From assembly GCF_000422785.1 (NCBI RefSeq), contig NZ_AUGS01000011.1, positions 1 through 64,000 of the forward strand: 64,000 bases of DNA, in the 5' to 3' direction. Below, one piece after another: positions 24,883 through 33,886 of the stretch; the first letter of the stretch is position 1, and each line of letters opens with the position of its first letter. The position numbers and the translations under genes are program-made. The notes below the pieces were generated by a model. The model saw only the letters and a list, made by a program, of their open reading frames with translations, had not been told where the DNA came from and searched no databases. This DNA comes from Pseudovibrio exalbescens DSM 16456. Lineage in GTDB: Bacteria > Pseudomonadota > Alphaproteobacteria > Rhizobiales > Stappiaceae.

Positions 24883-27569
24883 AGCGCCTCACTCCGTGAT
24901 CGAACAAAGTACTTTTCGGTCTCCAGCACCAGAAGAACGGCTATGCCGAATGCAACAACCTGAAGGCCCTGTGGTATTGTCAGTGGGCTGGCAGAAAAGA
25001 AGATCTGCATGAACGGAGAATAAGTGAAGAGGAACTGAAGTGCTGTAACTATGGAGATGGCCCAAAGAACGGCTTTGGTACCCAGCACTCCGCGCAATGT
25101 TAGAGAGGTTCTGTGAATGTACCGTACGCTGAACAGATAAAAGATCTCCATCACGACGAGGGTGTTCACAGTCATGGTTCGCGCCGCCTCCAGACCTACT
25201 CCTTGCGCACGCGCGAGAAAGAACTGACCGAAAACACCTGCCGAAAAGATCAGCGAGACGAAGAGGATCCGCCAGACCAGAAACCCCGAGAGCATGGGTT
25301 TGTTTACGGGCCTCGGAGGTCGTTTCATAACCTGTGGCTCAGAAGGCTCGAATGCCAACGCCATGGCAAGCGCCACCGAACTGACCATATTGATCCAGAG
25401 AATTTGTACGGGTGTTATTGGCAGAGTCATTCCGGCCAAAATGGCAATGATGAGGCTCAAGGACTCGCCGCCGTTGACCGGAAGCAGAAACGAGATGACC
25501 TTGGTCAGGTTGTCATAGACAGTCCGCCCCTCTTTCACCGCGGCGGCAATTGATGCAAAATTGTCATCAGCCAGCACCAGTTCAGCTGCTTCCTTGGCAG
25601 CCTCACTTCCTTTTTGCCCCATTGCAATGCCAGCATCAGCACGTTTCAGCGCCGGTGCATCGTTCACGCCATCACCCGTCATGGCAACGGTCATGCCATG
25701 TGATTGCAAGGCCATGACGAGCCGGAGCTTGTGCTCAGGACTGGTTCGAGCAAAGACGTCAGTCTCCATTACAACCGATTTCAGTTGAGCATCATCAAGC
25801 GCATCTATCTCGACACCCGTGAGAACCCGCCGGGTCTTGTGGAGACCTATTTGCTTGCCGATCGCTAAGGCAGTTGCGGCGTGGTCGCCCGTGATCATTT
25901 TCACGGTGATGCCAGCCTGATGACACTCATTTACCGCGGTGATGGCCTCATGTCGTGGCGGGTCTATCATGCCGACCATGCCTACAAGTGTGAGACCCTG
26001 CTCCACATCTGCATATTCCAGGACAGTATGGGCTGGTTCGACCGGTTTGATCGCAAAGGCGAGAACCCGCTGCCCCTTGGCTGCAATGGTTTCTGCCTGA
26101 TCTGTCCAGTAAGCGCTGTTGACAGCCTCGGTGTGGATACCATCACTCCACTGCCCCGAACACATCTCAAGTATTCGTTCAGGCGCTCCCTTGACGAAAA
26201 TGAAGGCCTTTCCTTCGTGGTCGTGATTGAGCGTTGCCATAAACCGGTGTTTTGAATCGAACGGTATCCGATCAGTTTGCGTCCAGTGTTTCCTTGTGGT
26301 GTCGCTGGAACTTCCCAGTTTTTCGGCAAAAGCCAGCAGCGCGCCTTCCATTGGGTCGCCTTCGACCTGCCAAATTCCCTCACGCTCATGAAGAAACGCA
26401 TCGTTGCACAGAACGGCCGCTTGAGCCAATCGCGCCAGCACCGGATGATCCGCCCCGCTGATGGGCTGATCATCAAGGTTGACAGGACCGTCAGGTTCGT
26501 AACCACTTCCGTCGACAGTGAACACATATTTTGGGGACAGGGCAGAGGCCACCATCATCTCGTTGCGTGTCAACGTACCTGTCTTGTCGGTACATATGAC
26601 CGAAACCGACCCGAGCGTCTCGATTGCTGGCAGCCTTCGGACAATGGCGTTGCGTTTTGCCATCGCCTGAACCCCAATGGCAAGTGTTATGGTCAGTACT
26701 GCGGGCAAGCCTTCCGGAATTGCGGCAACGGAAAGACCAACAACGGCCATGAAGACGTCGTTGAAAGGGTGCCCTTGAACGAAATACCCCAGTGCTAAAA
26801 TGACCGCTGACAACGATAGAACAAACGCTGTCAACCACTTGGCGAAAATGCCCATTTGGCGAACCAACGGCGTCGTGAGGTTTTCGACTTGAGACAGCAT
26901 GCCGCTGATCCGGCCAATTTCAGTTTCGCCCGCTGTTGCCACAACAACGCCCATGCCCTGACCCGCTGTGACCAGCGTTCCGGAAAAAGCAAGGCCCAAA
27001 CGGTCCCCCAAGGCGGCGTCTTCCGCAGTTACGGCTGTGGTCTTGTCGCTCGGCACAGATTCACCAGTCAGCAATGCCTCTTGGATTTGCAAGCCGTGGC
27101 TATCGAAGAGCCGCAAGTCAGCCGGAACTTTATCGCCAGCTTCCAGAAGTACCACGTCACCGGGAACAAGCTCCTCCCCCGCGATGCTAAGGCGGCGGCT
27201 GTCTCGCAGCACATGCGCGCGTGGCGCCAGCATGGTGCGTATGGCCTCCATGGCTCTTTCGGCCTTGCCTTCCTGCAAAAAACCAATCACGGCATTCACG
27301 ATGACGACGGCGAGAATGACGGAACTGTCAATGAAATGTCCAAGCAGCAGAGTAATGGCCGCTGCGGAAAGCAGTACATAGATGAGAATATTGTGAAACT
27401 GCAGAAGGAAGCGCTTCGCGCCACTGCGTTTTGGCGGTTCTGGTAGGCGATTGGGCCCGATCTCTTGCAGCCGCCGGTGCGCCTCCTGTGCTGTTAGACC
27501 GTCAGCAGTTGTCTTCAGATGCTTCAGCGTACCTGGTGCAGACAGGCTATGCCATGGTTGCCGTTCCAT
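24879..27569 (-). CDS. P-type cation-transporting ATPase (P2-like)
   Basis: 896 residues with every P-type landmark: TGES (168-171), the phosphorylation site Asp328 in ICTDKTGTLT, PEGLP in helix 4 (285-289), KGAPE, MITGDH and MTGDGVNDAPALKRADAGIAMG. The layout is that of PMR1/SERCA-like P2 pumps. The helix-6 region reads LWINMVSSVALAMALAFEP, where the calcium pumps have an N-L-V-T-D pattern, so the usual Asp ligand is absent and the ion may differ from calcium. It lies 15 bp after the universal stress gene and overlaps the antiporter start. Confidence 0.9.
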   Translation of the reverse strand: MERQPWHSLSAPGTLKHLKTTADGLTAQEAHRRLQEIGPNRLPEPPKRSGAKRFLLQFHNILIYVLLSAAAITLLLGHFIDSSVILAVVIVNAVIGFLQEGKAERAMEAIRTMLAPRAHVLRDSRRLSIAGEELVPGDVVLLEAGDKVPADLRLFDSHGLQIQEALLTGESVPSDKTTAVTAEDAALGDRLGLAFSGTLVTAGQGMGVVVATAGETEIGRISGMLSQVENLTTPLVRQMGIFAKWLTAFVLSLSAVILALGYFVQGHPFNDVFMAVVGLSVAAIPEGLPAVLTITLAIGVQAMAKRNAIVRRLPAIETLGSVSVICTDKTGTLTRNEMMVASALSPKYVFTVDGSGYEPDGPVNLDDQPISGADHPVLARLAQAAVLCNDAFLHEREGIWQVEGDPMEGALLAFAEKLGSSSDTTRKHWTQTDRIPFDSKHRFMATLNHDHEGKAFIFVKGAPERILEMCSGQWSDGIHTEAVNSAYWTDQAETIAAKGQRVLAFAIKPVEPAHTVLEYADVEQGLTLVGMVGMIDPPRHEAITAVNECHQAGITVKMITGDHAATALAIGKQIGLHKTRRVLTGVEIDALDDAQLKSVVMETDVFARTSPEHKLRLVMALQSHGMTVAMTGDGVNDAPALKRADAGIAMGQKGSEAAKEAAELVLADDNFASIAAAVKEGRTVYDNLTKVISFLLPVNGGESLSLIIAILAGMTLPITPVQILWINMVSSVALAMALAFEPSEPQVMKRPPRPVNKPMLSGFLVWRILFVSLIFSAGVFGQFFLARAQGVGLEAARTMTVNTLVVMEIFYLFSVRYIHRTSLTLRGVLGTKAVLWAISIVTALQFLFTYSPFMQIFFSASPLTIPQGLQVVAFGIAVLLVLETEKYFVRSRSEAL

Positions 27570-27584
27570 TTATGCCCCACCCCG

Positions 27585-28523
27585 TCAGAACGCCTTGACC
27601 GGCGATACAAAACCTTGGGGCTTGAGTGCCATCAGCGAACAACTGAGTTGTTGGACAATGTTTTCTGCCGTGTTGCCAAACATGAAACCGGGAATGCCGG
27701 TTCGGGCCACCGTTCCCATGACGAGGATATTTACTTTGTGATCTCGGACAAACCTCGGAATTTGGTCAGAAGGATCACCTCGAAGATGATGAACGCGGTG
27801 GGGGCCGTGAATGCCCGACGTATTGATAAGATTCAGCAGCGCAGCGCGATGGTCCGTTTTTGCTTTCAGAACGGTTTCTTCAATTTTGGTATCTGGCGTT
27901 TTCACCCAGACATTCTTGCGAAGATACCCTTCGAATTCATAGTCCCAACAGGAAATGATGTGCAGATCACCGCTACAGCTATCTGCAAGAGAGCGTGAGA
28001 GCTCCAACATCCGTTTGGACAATTGTTCTGTAACGGGTTCCTGAGTTTCGGGGTCAATGGCCACCGCAACCTTGATGTGTTGGCGCGAGTGACTGATAGG
28101 CTTGCAAAGCCAGACCGGCACTGGACATTTACGCAGCAGCTCCATGTCGATTGCCTTGAAACCACCCCTTTTATCGCGAGGTTCAGCTTCTTTGATAACC
28201 AGATCATGTCCGTGTTGAATTACTTCTTGTATGACTTTTATTGCTGGCGTTCTGTCGGCAACCAAGGTCAATCTGATATCCACTGCATCATGCGGAAGCT
28301 CAAGCGCGGCTTTTGTCGTGTCAATAGATTGTTCAACTTGCTCTAACAGCAAGGTCTCATAGTTTTTCTGATAATTCGGGAATTCTCTAGGAAACTCCGG
28401 TCCCACAACCATGACCTTCAGCGGTGCTGCGTTGTTGCGGGCCAAGCTTAATGCTTGCTTCAAGCCTTCCGTATCATCTGCGGTGCCATGGCTAACGTAG
28501 AGCAAATTATGAAAATGACGCAC
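27585..28523 (-). CDS. Tandem universal stress protein (UspA x2)
   Basis: 312 residues with two Usp folds. The first covers residues 1-140 (LLYVSHGTADDTEG; ADRTPAIKVIQEVIQHGHDLVIKEAEP). The second runs to the end and has the ATP-binding-like motif VNILVMGTVARTGIPGFMFGNTAENIVQQLSCSLMALKP (G-2x-G-9x-G-S/T type). It is first in an operon with a P-type ATPase, a Kef-like antiporter and a PsiE-like protein. The product probably signals or binds nucleotide during energy or ionic stress. Confidence 0.9.
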   Translation of the reverse strand: MRHFHNLLYVSHGTADDTEGLKQALSLARNNAAPLKVMVVGPEFPREFPNYQKNYETLLLEQVEQSIDTTKAALELPHDAVDIRLTLVADRTPAIKVIQEVIQHGHDLVIKEAEPRDKRGGFKAIDMELLRKCPVPVWLCKPISHSRQHIKVAVAIDPETQEPVTEQLSKRMLELSRSLADSCSGDLHIISCWDYEFEGYLRKNVWVKTPDTKIEETVLKAKTDHRAALLNLINTSGIHGPHRVHHLRGDPSDQIPRFVRDHKVNILVMGTVARTGIPGFMFGNTAENIVQQLSCSLMALKPQGFVSPVKAF

Positions 28524-28886
28524 TTAGAGGCCCCGCAACTAGTAATATTATGGGTTCTTATAAGTAATATATGTTTATTCCCCGCGGCTATTAGCATTAC
28601 GGATGATGGCGCAGGATGCAATTTGCCACATTTCGGGGTCTGGCATTACTTTTGATGTATTGCGTTTAATGGTGAAATAATTATTTGATTTATATTTATG
28701 ATATCCTGCAAAAACGTATATTATAACAAATTTATAATAGGATGAGTATTGCGATATCTTATTAAATCAAGATGTCGTAATAATTTTATTTGCTTCCGGC
28801 TCTGCTTTGGTCGTTTTTGGCCCTGTATGACTTGGGAAGTTAGTTATTATTCAGCCTTGGCGGGTCACTTTTTCGCGCTCACGCAA
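28524..28886. other. AT-rich non-coding region upstream of the usp operon
   Basis: About 360 bp, visibly richer in A and T than the flanking genes, especially 28640-28790. It should hold the usp operon promoter. I looked for a TTGAT-N4-ATCAA box and found only poor matches. No gene or structured RNA was recognised. Confidence 0.5.
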
Positions 28887-28914
28887 CACCCCCTATGGCA
28901 TACCATAGGGGGTG
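28887..28914. terminator. 12-bp perfect stem downstream of pepT
   Basis: Arms CACCCCCTATGG (28887-28898) and CCATAGGGGGTG (28903-28914) with a 4-nt loop start 10 bp past the pepT stop on the minus strand. The stem is very stable but lacks a T-run on either side. It is a terminator or 3'-end-protecting hairpin. Confidence 0.7.
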
Positions 28915-28923
28915 AATTGTTGC

Positions 28924-30162
28924 TCAAGCCTTGTCGGCAACGATTTGCACGATCCGCCGTGTCACATCATATGATTTCTGGAAAGCTGAAAGCGGCAGAA
29001 ATTCAAAGCATGAGTGGAAGTTGTGGGCACCCGTGAAATAGTTTGGCACGACCAAGCCCATTTGTGACAAGGCCGAACCATCAGTGCCACCACGCATGGC
29101 AATTGTTTTGGCCTCCACACCTTCTGCCTTCATGGCCTCGTAGATCTGCCCGATTGAACGGTGGTCCTTGTCTACCGAGTTGGAGATGTTGCTGTAAACG
29201 TCTTCTATCGTGAATTCGATCTTCGCTTTTGGGTGAAGACTGCGGATTTTTTCGACAACTTCACCAACCTTTGCCTTGCGCGCTTCATACGAAGCCAGGT
29301 CATGGTCGCGGATCAGCATTGTCATATCACAGGTGTTCTGATTACCTTCAATGCCGCTGAACCACCAATATCCATCGCGACCTCTCGTGCACTCCGGCGT
29401 TTGAGTGCGGTCAAACTCGCCAATGATGTCCTGAGCCACGAGAATTGGATTGACCAGTACACCATAGGCCGACATCGGGTGGGCAGTCACGCCTTGGATT
29501 GAAAAGGAGACTGTTGCGGCGTTGAAAGTCTCGTAGACCACTTCTCCCAGTTCGCAGCTATCAATAGTGTATGCGTAATCGACAGGAAATCGGCTGAGAT
29601 CAAGGCGCTTGGATCCAACAAGCCCGATTTCTTCATCAGGAACAAAGGCCACGTAGATATCGCCATGATCATCACCGCTTGCAACCAACTGCTCAACCAG
29701 TGTCATGATCACAGTGACCGACGCTTTATTGTCGGCGCCCAACACACTTGTGCCATCGCTGAAAATGATATCTTCACCCACGTAGCGCTGTATTTCCGGG
29801 TTGTTTTCAGCGCGTAGCCAGATGTCCTTTTCAGTGTTAAGGCACAAGTCCTCGCCTTCGTAGCGCAGGATTTGCGGCTTGATATCGGGGGACAGGCTGA
29901 CATCGACCGTATCAAGGTGGGCGACGAAACCAATTTTGTCGACGCCTGAGACCGTACCTGGAAGATGGGCGGTTAGAATGCCATTGTCATCGATGTAGAT
30001 GGACTTGAGTCCGAGTGCCTTCAGCTCATCAGCCAACAAGCGAGCCAGTTCAAGTTGCCCTTCGCTCGATGGAACCTGACCGGTGCCCGCCTTGCTCTGG
30101 CTGGAAATCGAGACATAACGGAAAAATTTTTCGGTCAATACCGATGTGATCGGGTTGCCCAT
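28924..30162 (-). CDS. pepT: Peptidase T (tripeptide aminopeptidase)
   Basis: About 412 residues, normal PepT length. Zinc-site motifs are present: VAHLDTVD, SDGTSVLGADNKASVTVIMTL and VPDEEIGLVGSKRLDLSRFP, then AMRGGTDGSALSQMGLVVPNYFTGAHNFHS near the end. It is a cytosolic di-zinc enzyme removing the N-terminal residue from tripeptides. The start at 30162 has a GAGG site and matches the family N terminus (ITSVLTEKFFRYVSISSQS). It follows the AbgT transporter by 72 bp, suggesting joint use of a peptide-like substrate. Confidence 0.95.
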   Translation of the reverse strand: MGNPITSVLTEKFFRYVSISSQSKAGTGQVPSSEGQLELARLLADELKALGLKSIYIDDNGILTAHLPGTVSGVDKIGFVAHLDTVDVSLSPDIKPQILRYEGEDLCLNTEKDIWLRAENNPEIQRYVGEDIIFSDGTSVLGADNKASVTVIMTLVEQLVASGDDHGDIYVAFVPDEEIGLVGSKRLDLSRFPVDYAYTIDSCELGEVVYETFNAATVSFSIQGVTAHPMSAYGVLVNPILVAQDIIGEFDRTQTPECTRGRDGYWWFSGIEGNQNTCDMTMLIRDHDLASYEARKAKVGEVVEKIRSLHPKAKIEFTIEDVYSNISNSVDKDHRSIGQIYEAMKAEGVEAKTIAMRGGTDGSALSQMGLVVPNYFTGAHNFHSCFEFLPLSAFQKSYDVTRRIVQIVADKA

Positions 30163-30199
30163 GCTACAGAACCTCAAGTCTTTTTCTGAAATGAATGAG

Positions 30200-30217
30200 G
30201 GCGGCTGATGCCGCCCT
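30200..30217. repeat. Hairpin between abgT-type gene and pepT
   Basis: Arms GGGCGGC and GCCGCCC with a 4-nt loop lie in the 72-bp gap after the abgT stop. On the plus strand a T-rich run follows. It is probably an intercistronic stem affecting mRNA stability or readthrough. Confidence 0.5.
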
Positions 30218-30234
30218 GTTGTCTTTTAGTGGCT

Positions 30235-31794
30235 TCAAGCCGGGGTATAGACGTACCCGCTATCAAAGCCGAGGGGAATACCCAAAGCCCAGAACAGATA
30301 AAGCGTCACAGTCATCGCAATCAACAACCCGACGGTGTAGGGCAGCATCATGGAGACCAAGGTCCCCACCCCGGTTTTGGAGCAGTATCGCTGACAGTAC
30401 ATGATGATCAGCGGATAGAACGCAAACAGCGGTGTAGAAACGTTGATCGCACTATCAGAGATACGGAACGAGGCCTGCGTCAACTCTGGTGAGATGCCGA
30501 CTGCCATCAGCATTGGCACGAATACTGGAGCCAAGATTGCCCATTTTGACGATGCAGAAGTGATCAGGATGTTGAGACAAGCCGTCAGGAACACGATGCC
30601 AAGTATGGTGATCTGCGAAGGCAGATTGATGGAGCGCAGGAAGTCTGCACCCGCCATGGCGATCAGGGCGCCGATCTGCGACTGGCCGAACACGTAAAGG
30701 AATTGGGCGCAGAAGAAGCAGAACACCATGAAGCCAATCAGAGTGAACGTAACCGACTCCATTGATTTGGTGATTTCGGAGGTATCCTTGAAGCTTCCTG
30801 CTACCTTGCCGAATACAATACCGGGCACGGCGAAAAAGATGAACAGCAGTGGCACGATGATCTGCATGATCGGTGCCTGCGGTGATGTCATGGAACCATT
30901 CGGCGCCCGCAGCATGGAATCTTCTGGGTACAACAGCACCAAAAGGCCCACCATCATTGCCAGCATGAAAAAATTCGCAATACGAAAAGCTCTGGCCTCG
31001 ACCGGGGTCACGCTTTCATGAACTGCCTTGTCTTCTTCCTCCGGCTGCGTGTCCACGGGCATGTATTTTTGCAGTCTCGGCTCGACAATCTTTTCCGTTA
31101 TGTACCAGCAGACGCCGATCACCCCAAAAGTGGACCCAAACGAGATGAAATAGTTGCAAAGCACATTGACTGAATAGGTTGGATCGATGATCCGAGCCGC
31201 GCTCTGCGTAAAGCCCTGCATGATTGGGTCGATCATGGAGGGTGTGAAACTTGCAGCAAAGCCCCCTGCAAGCCCCGCAAACGCTGCGGCAATGCCAGCC
31301 AGCGGATGTTTGCCAGAGGCATAGAACATGAAGGCCGCGATTGGCATCAAGAACACGTAGGCACTATCGGATGCAATGTGACTTACAACACCCACGAAAA
31401 TTACCGAGGGGGTTACAAAGCGCTGCGGCGTGATGGAGAGCAATTGCTTCAACAACGTGCGCAGATAGCCGGACCCTTCTGCAATGCCAATACCCAAGGT
31501 CGCAACGATGACGATGCCGAGTGGTGGGAAGTTAATGAAATTTTTGACCAGATTCTGCGAAAGGCCCAAAAGTTCTGCGGGCGCCAGCATGTTTTTGATC
31601 TGGATGGCTTCGCCACTCACAGGATGGATGTAACCAAAGCTGATATAGGACAGAAGCCAAGATGCGATTGCGGCGATGCAAAGCGCATAGAAGAACAAGA
31701 TGGTGATGTTGGGCAGGCTGTTGCCCAGTCGCTCAATAGCGCCGAGAACACCGGTTGATTGGCCAGCCTCCGGGTTTGCCGATTGTATGGACAT
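30235..31794 (-). CDS. AbgT-family transporter
   Basis: 519 residues, many helices, matching the AbgT (p-aminobenzoyl-glutamate transporter) family. It has GAIERLGNSLPNITILFFYALCIAAIASWLLS at the start, GVVSHIASDSAYVFLMPIAAFMFYASGKHPLAGIAAAFAGLAGGFAAS, and a second re-entrant region ITSASSKWAILAPVFVPMLMAVGISPE. Family members import p-aminobenzoyl-glutamate or export sulfa drugs. Pairing with PepT favours uptake of a dipeptide-like compound. A GAGGGG site precedes the ATG. Confidence 0.92.
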   Translation of the reverse strand: MSIQSANPEAGQSTGVLGAIERLGNSLPNITILFFYALCIAAIASWLLSYISFGYIHPVSGEAIQIKNMLAPAELLGLSQNLVKNFINFPPLGIVIVATLGIGIAEGSGYLRTLLKQLLSITPQRFVTPSVIFVGVVSHIASDSAYVFLMPIAAFMFYASGKHPLAGIAAAFAGLAGGFAASFTPSMIDPIMQGFTQSAARIIDPTYSVNVLCNYFISFGSTFGVIGVCWYITEKIVEPRLQKYMPVDTQPEEEDKAVHESVTPVEARAFRIANFFMLAMMVGLLVLLYPEDSMLRAPNGSMTSPQAPIMQIIVPLLFIFFAVPGIVFGKVAGSFKDTSEITKSMESVTFTLIGFMVFCFFCAQFLYVFGQSQIGALIAMAGADFLRSINLPSQITILGIVFLTACLNILITSASSKWAILAPVFVPMLMAVGISPELTQASFRISDSAINVSTPLFAFYPLIIMYCQRYCSKTGVGTLVSMMLPYTVGLLIAMTVTLYLFWALGIPLGFDSGYVYTPA

Positions 31795-31811
31795 AAGAAT
31801 GTTTCCCCTCG

Positions 31812-31838
31812 GGCGCCGGTTGAGGAGGAACCGGCGCC
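31812..31838. repeat. 10-bp inverted repeat in the leader of the abgT-type gene
   Basis: Arms GGCGCCGGTT (31812-31821) and AACCGGCGCC (31829-31838) lie within 20-45 bp of the transporter's ATG and about 85 bp after the dehydratase stop. It could be a terminator for the upstream gene or a leader hairpin. The T-run is on the plus-strand side only. Confidence 0.5.
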
Positions 31839-31922
31839 GGATCCTTTTCGTAACTCTACGGTGCTAATAACTCTTGAGGCGAAACTATGGCAACGCAGGG
31901 TTAATACGGATTTTTGCTAAAC

Positions 31923-32894
31923 CTACGCGGGTGTAACCCCTGAGAGGATTTCAGCGAAGGGCTTGCTGTCGATATTGGATCCGGTCAAAATGACACCCGC
32001 ACGACCACCTGAAAGGCGGCTTTTTTCCTTCATTAATCCCGCTAAAGCGGCTCCGCCGGCCCCCTCCGCGATATTGTGTGTGTCCTTATAATAAATCCGA
32101 ATGGCCTCTGAGATTTCCTCCTCAGTTAGTTGAATAATTCGCGCAGCACCGGCCCGGATGATATCCAGTGGCTCGGGTTGCGGATCCCTGCAAGCCATTC
32201 CGTCCGCGAAAGTTTTTGCGCTCGGGGTTCCAACTGGGCGCCCCGCTTCATAGGACAACGCGAATGCCGGAGCATTCTGGGCCACTACGCCCACGATCTC
32301 GGTTTTCAATCCCAGCAGATCACGCATTGTTATCAACCCGCATATCCCAGAACCCATGCCGATTGGTGCATAGACCACATCCAGATCGGCAACATCGGAG
32401 AACAGCTCATGGGCGTAGGTTGCAACACCCAAAACGAGCGCAGGATGGAACGGCGGCACGATATGGTAGGCCCGTTGCTCGGCAATACGTGCAGCAATGG
32501 CACGGCTTTCGTCAAAGTCGCGCCCGGCGCAAATCAACTCGGCACCCAGGCCTTCCATTGCAGCGTTCTTTTCCAATGAGTTGCCTTGCGGTACGACTAT
32601 GACCGCCGGGATCCCGAAGTGCTGTGCGGCCATGGCAATAGACTGTCCGTGATTGCCGCGAGTTGCGGTTACTAATCCTTTTGGTAGGGCGCCAGCACGG
32701 TCCAAAGCATCAAGATAAACCAATCCGCCTCGAACCTTGAATGCACCAACTGGCGTATGGTTTTCGTGTTTCACGAAGACCTTTACTCCGCTCCGTTTTT
32801 CCAACAGTGGCCACGCATAGGTTGGTGTTGGTGGAACAAACGGGTGAATCAAATCCGATGCTCGAGATACTTCTTCAAGTGAAAATAACGTCAT
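31923..32894 (-). CDS. Threonine/serine dehydratase-like PLP enzyme
   Basis: 323 residues, fold-type II. The PLP lysine is in PVGAFKVRGGLVYL, the asparagine loop is ATRGNHGQSIA, and the phosphate loop reads APIGMGSGICGLI in place of the usual G-G-G-G-L. It lacks a C-terminal ACT domain, so it is of catabolic type. It would deaminate threonine, serine or a beta-hydroxy amino acid such as hydroxyaspartate to a keto acid. The gene is divergent from an AraC regulator and upstream of abgT and pepT on the same strand. Confidence 0.88.
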   Translation of the reverse strand: MTLFSLEEVSRASDLIHPFVPPTPTYAWPLLEKRSGVKVFVKHENHTPVGAFKVRGGLVYLDALDRAGALPKGLVTATRGNHGQSIAMAAQHFGIPAVIVVPQGNSLEKNAAMEGLGAELICAGRDFDESRAIAARIAEQRAYHIVPPFHPALVLGVATYAHELFSDVADLDVVYAPIGMGSGICGLITMRDLLGLKTEIVGVVAQNAPAFALSYEAGRPVGTPSAKTFADGMACRDPQPEPLDIIRAGAARIIQLTEEEISEAIRIYYKDTHNIAEGAGGAALAGLMKEKSRLSGGRAGVILTGSNIDSKPFAEILSGVTPA

Positions 32895-33009
32895 TTCTCC
32901 GACCTATTGGGTTGCAAGAGGCCGAAACATGCGGGCAGAGTAGCTGCGGGTCTTTCAAAAATCTGATGTAAAAGACTGGCCAGACCAAAGGGCCTTGGAA
33001 ACTAGGTTG

Positions 33010-33822
33010 ATGACTGTAGCGATGCCAATTCAACAGCGCCCCCGCTCGGCGCGGCGTATGGACGTGCCGGGAGCCAGCCTGCAACTGCTTCCGGGCGCTT
33101 CTTACGCTGTTCGCGTTACTCCTTCGCGGCCCAGGATCGGCTTCGCATTTGAAACCCAGCGCGGGTTGCACGCGTTCGGGTCCGACCGGTTGAAGGCGTT
33201 TCAGGCAAGTGCCAACAGCATGGCATATACTCCTTCCGGGTGTGATATCGTCTCTCACTCTGAAACCGGTGGTGAGTATTTGGTCGTTGAGTTTACCGAC
33301 CCCTTGGCGCAATCGGGCTCAGAGCAATTTACTGGAAGAGTGATCCCGCAATCAATTGATATAGCGCGCCTACTTCGGTGCTGGTTGCTGCAAATGGATC
33401 CGGTTGATCCTCTGGAGACGGAGTACGCCTTGGAACGCTTGAAAGCGAGTGTTTTCGGGTGCGAAAATGCAACAGACGGCACAATCGAGCCAGGGCGTTG
33501 GATGACCACGCGTCGCTTGAAAATCATTGAAGATGAAGTGGAAGCGCGGCTGAACACGCAGGTATCTGTTGAGACGCTGGCGTGTGCTCTGGGTCTGTCC
33601 TCGGGCTTTTTCAGCAGAGCGTTCAAAGAGGCCACGGGCAAGCCCCCGCATGACTACATCATCGAGCGTCGTTTGGCTCGGGCTAGGCTTCTGATCTCGA
33701 CGGGTGAGCAAAGCCTGGCAGAAATCGCGAGCGCTTGCGGGTACGCATCCCAAGCGCATTTGACCAGCCAGATGCGACAGCGTTTGGGTCTGACGCCAGG
33801 AGCACTGCGCGAACGTAGTTGA
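33010..33822 (+). CDS. AraC-family transcriptional regulator
   Basis: About 270 residues. The C-terminal third carries the double helix-turn-helix: VSVETLACALGLSSGFFSRAFKEATGKPPHDYIIERRLARARLLI, followed by SLAEIASACGYASQAHLTSQMRQRLGLTPGALR. The N-terminal part looks like a poorly conserved cupin-type effector domain. It is transcribed divergently from the dehydratase gene across roughly 100 bp and is the likely regulator of that gene. The ATG at 33010 is preferred over a TTG at 32995. Confidence 0.9.
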   Translation: MTVAMPIQQRPRSARRMDVPGASLQLLPGASYAVRVTPSRPRIGFAFETQRGLHAFGSDRLKAFQASANSMAYTPSGCDIVSHSETGGEYLVVEFTDPLAQSGSEQFTGRVIPQSIDIARLLRCWLLQMDPVDPLETEYALERLKASVFGCENATDGTIEPGRWMTTRRLKIIEDEVEARLNTQVSVETLACALGLSSGFFSRAFKEATGKPPHDYIIERRLARARLLISTGEQSLAEIASACGYASQAHLTSQMRQRLGLTPGALRERS

Positions 33823-33886
33823 AGCGAGTGACATCTGGATTTCACTTGCCCCGCGTTCTCAAGCACGTTGCTTCCCCTTTCCACCA

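Noticed and set aside
26856-27446. Plus-strand frame of about 196 residues opposite the P-type ATPase
   Set aside because: It lies entirely antisense to a strongly conserved gene and its translation has no recognisable features.
28640-28760. Possible FNR box upstream of the usp operon
   Set aside because: TTGAT half-sites occur, but the second halves match only about three of five positions.
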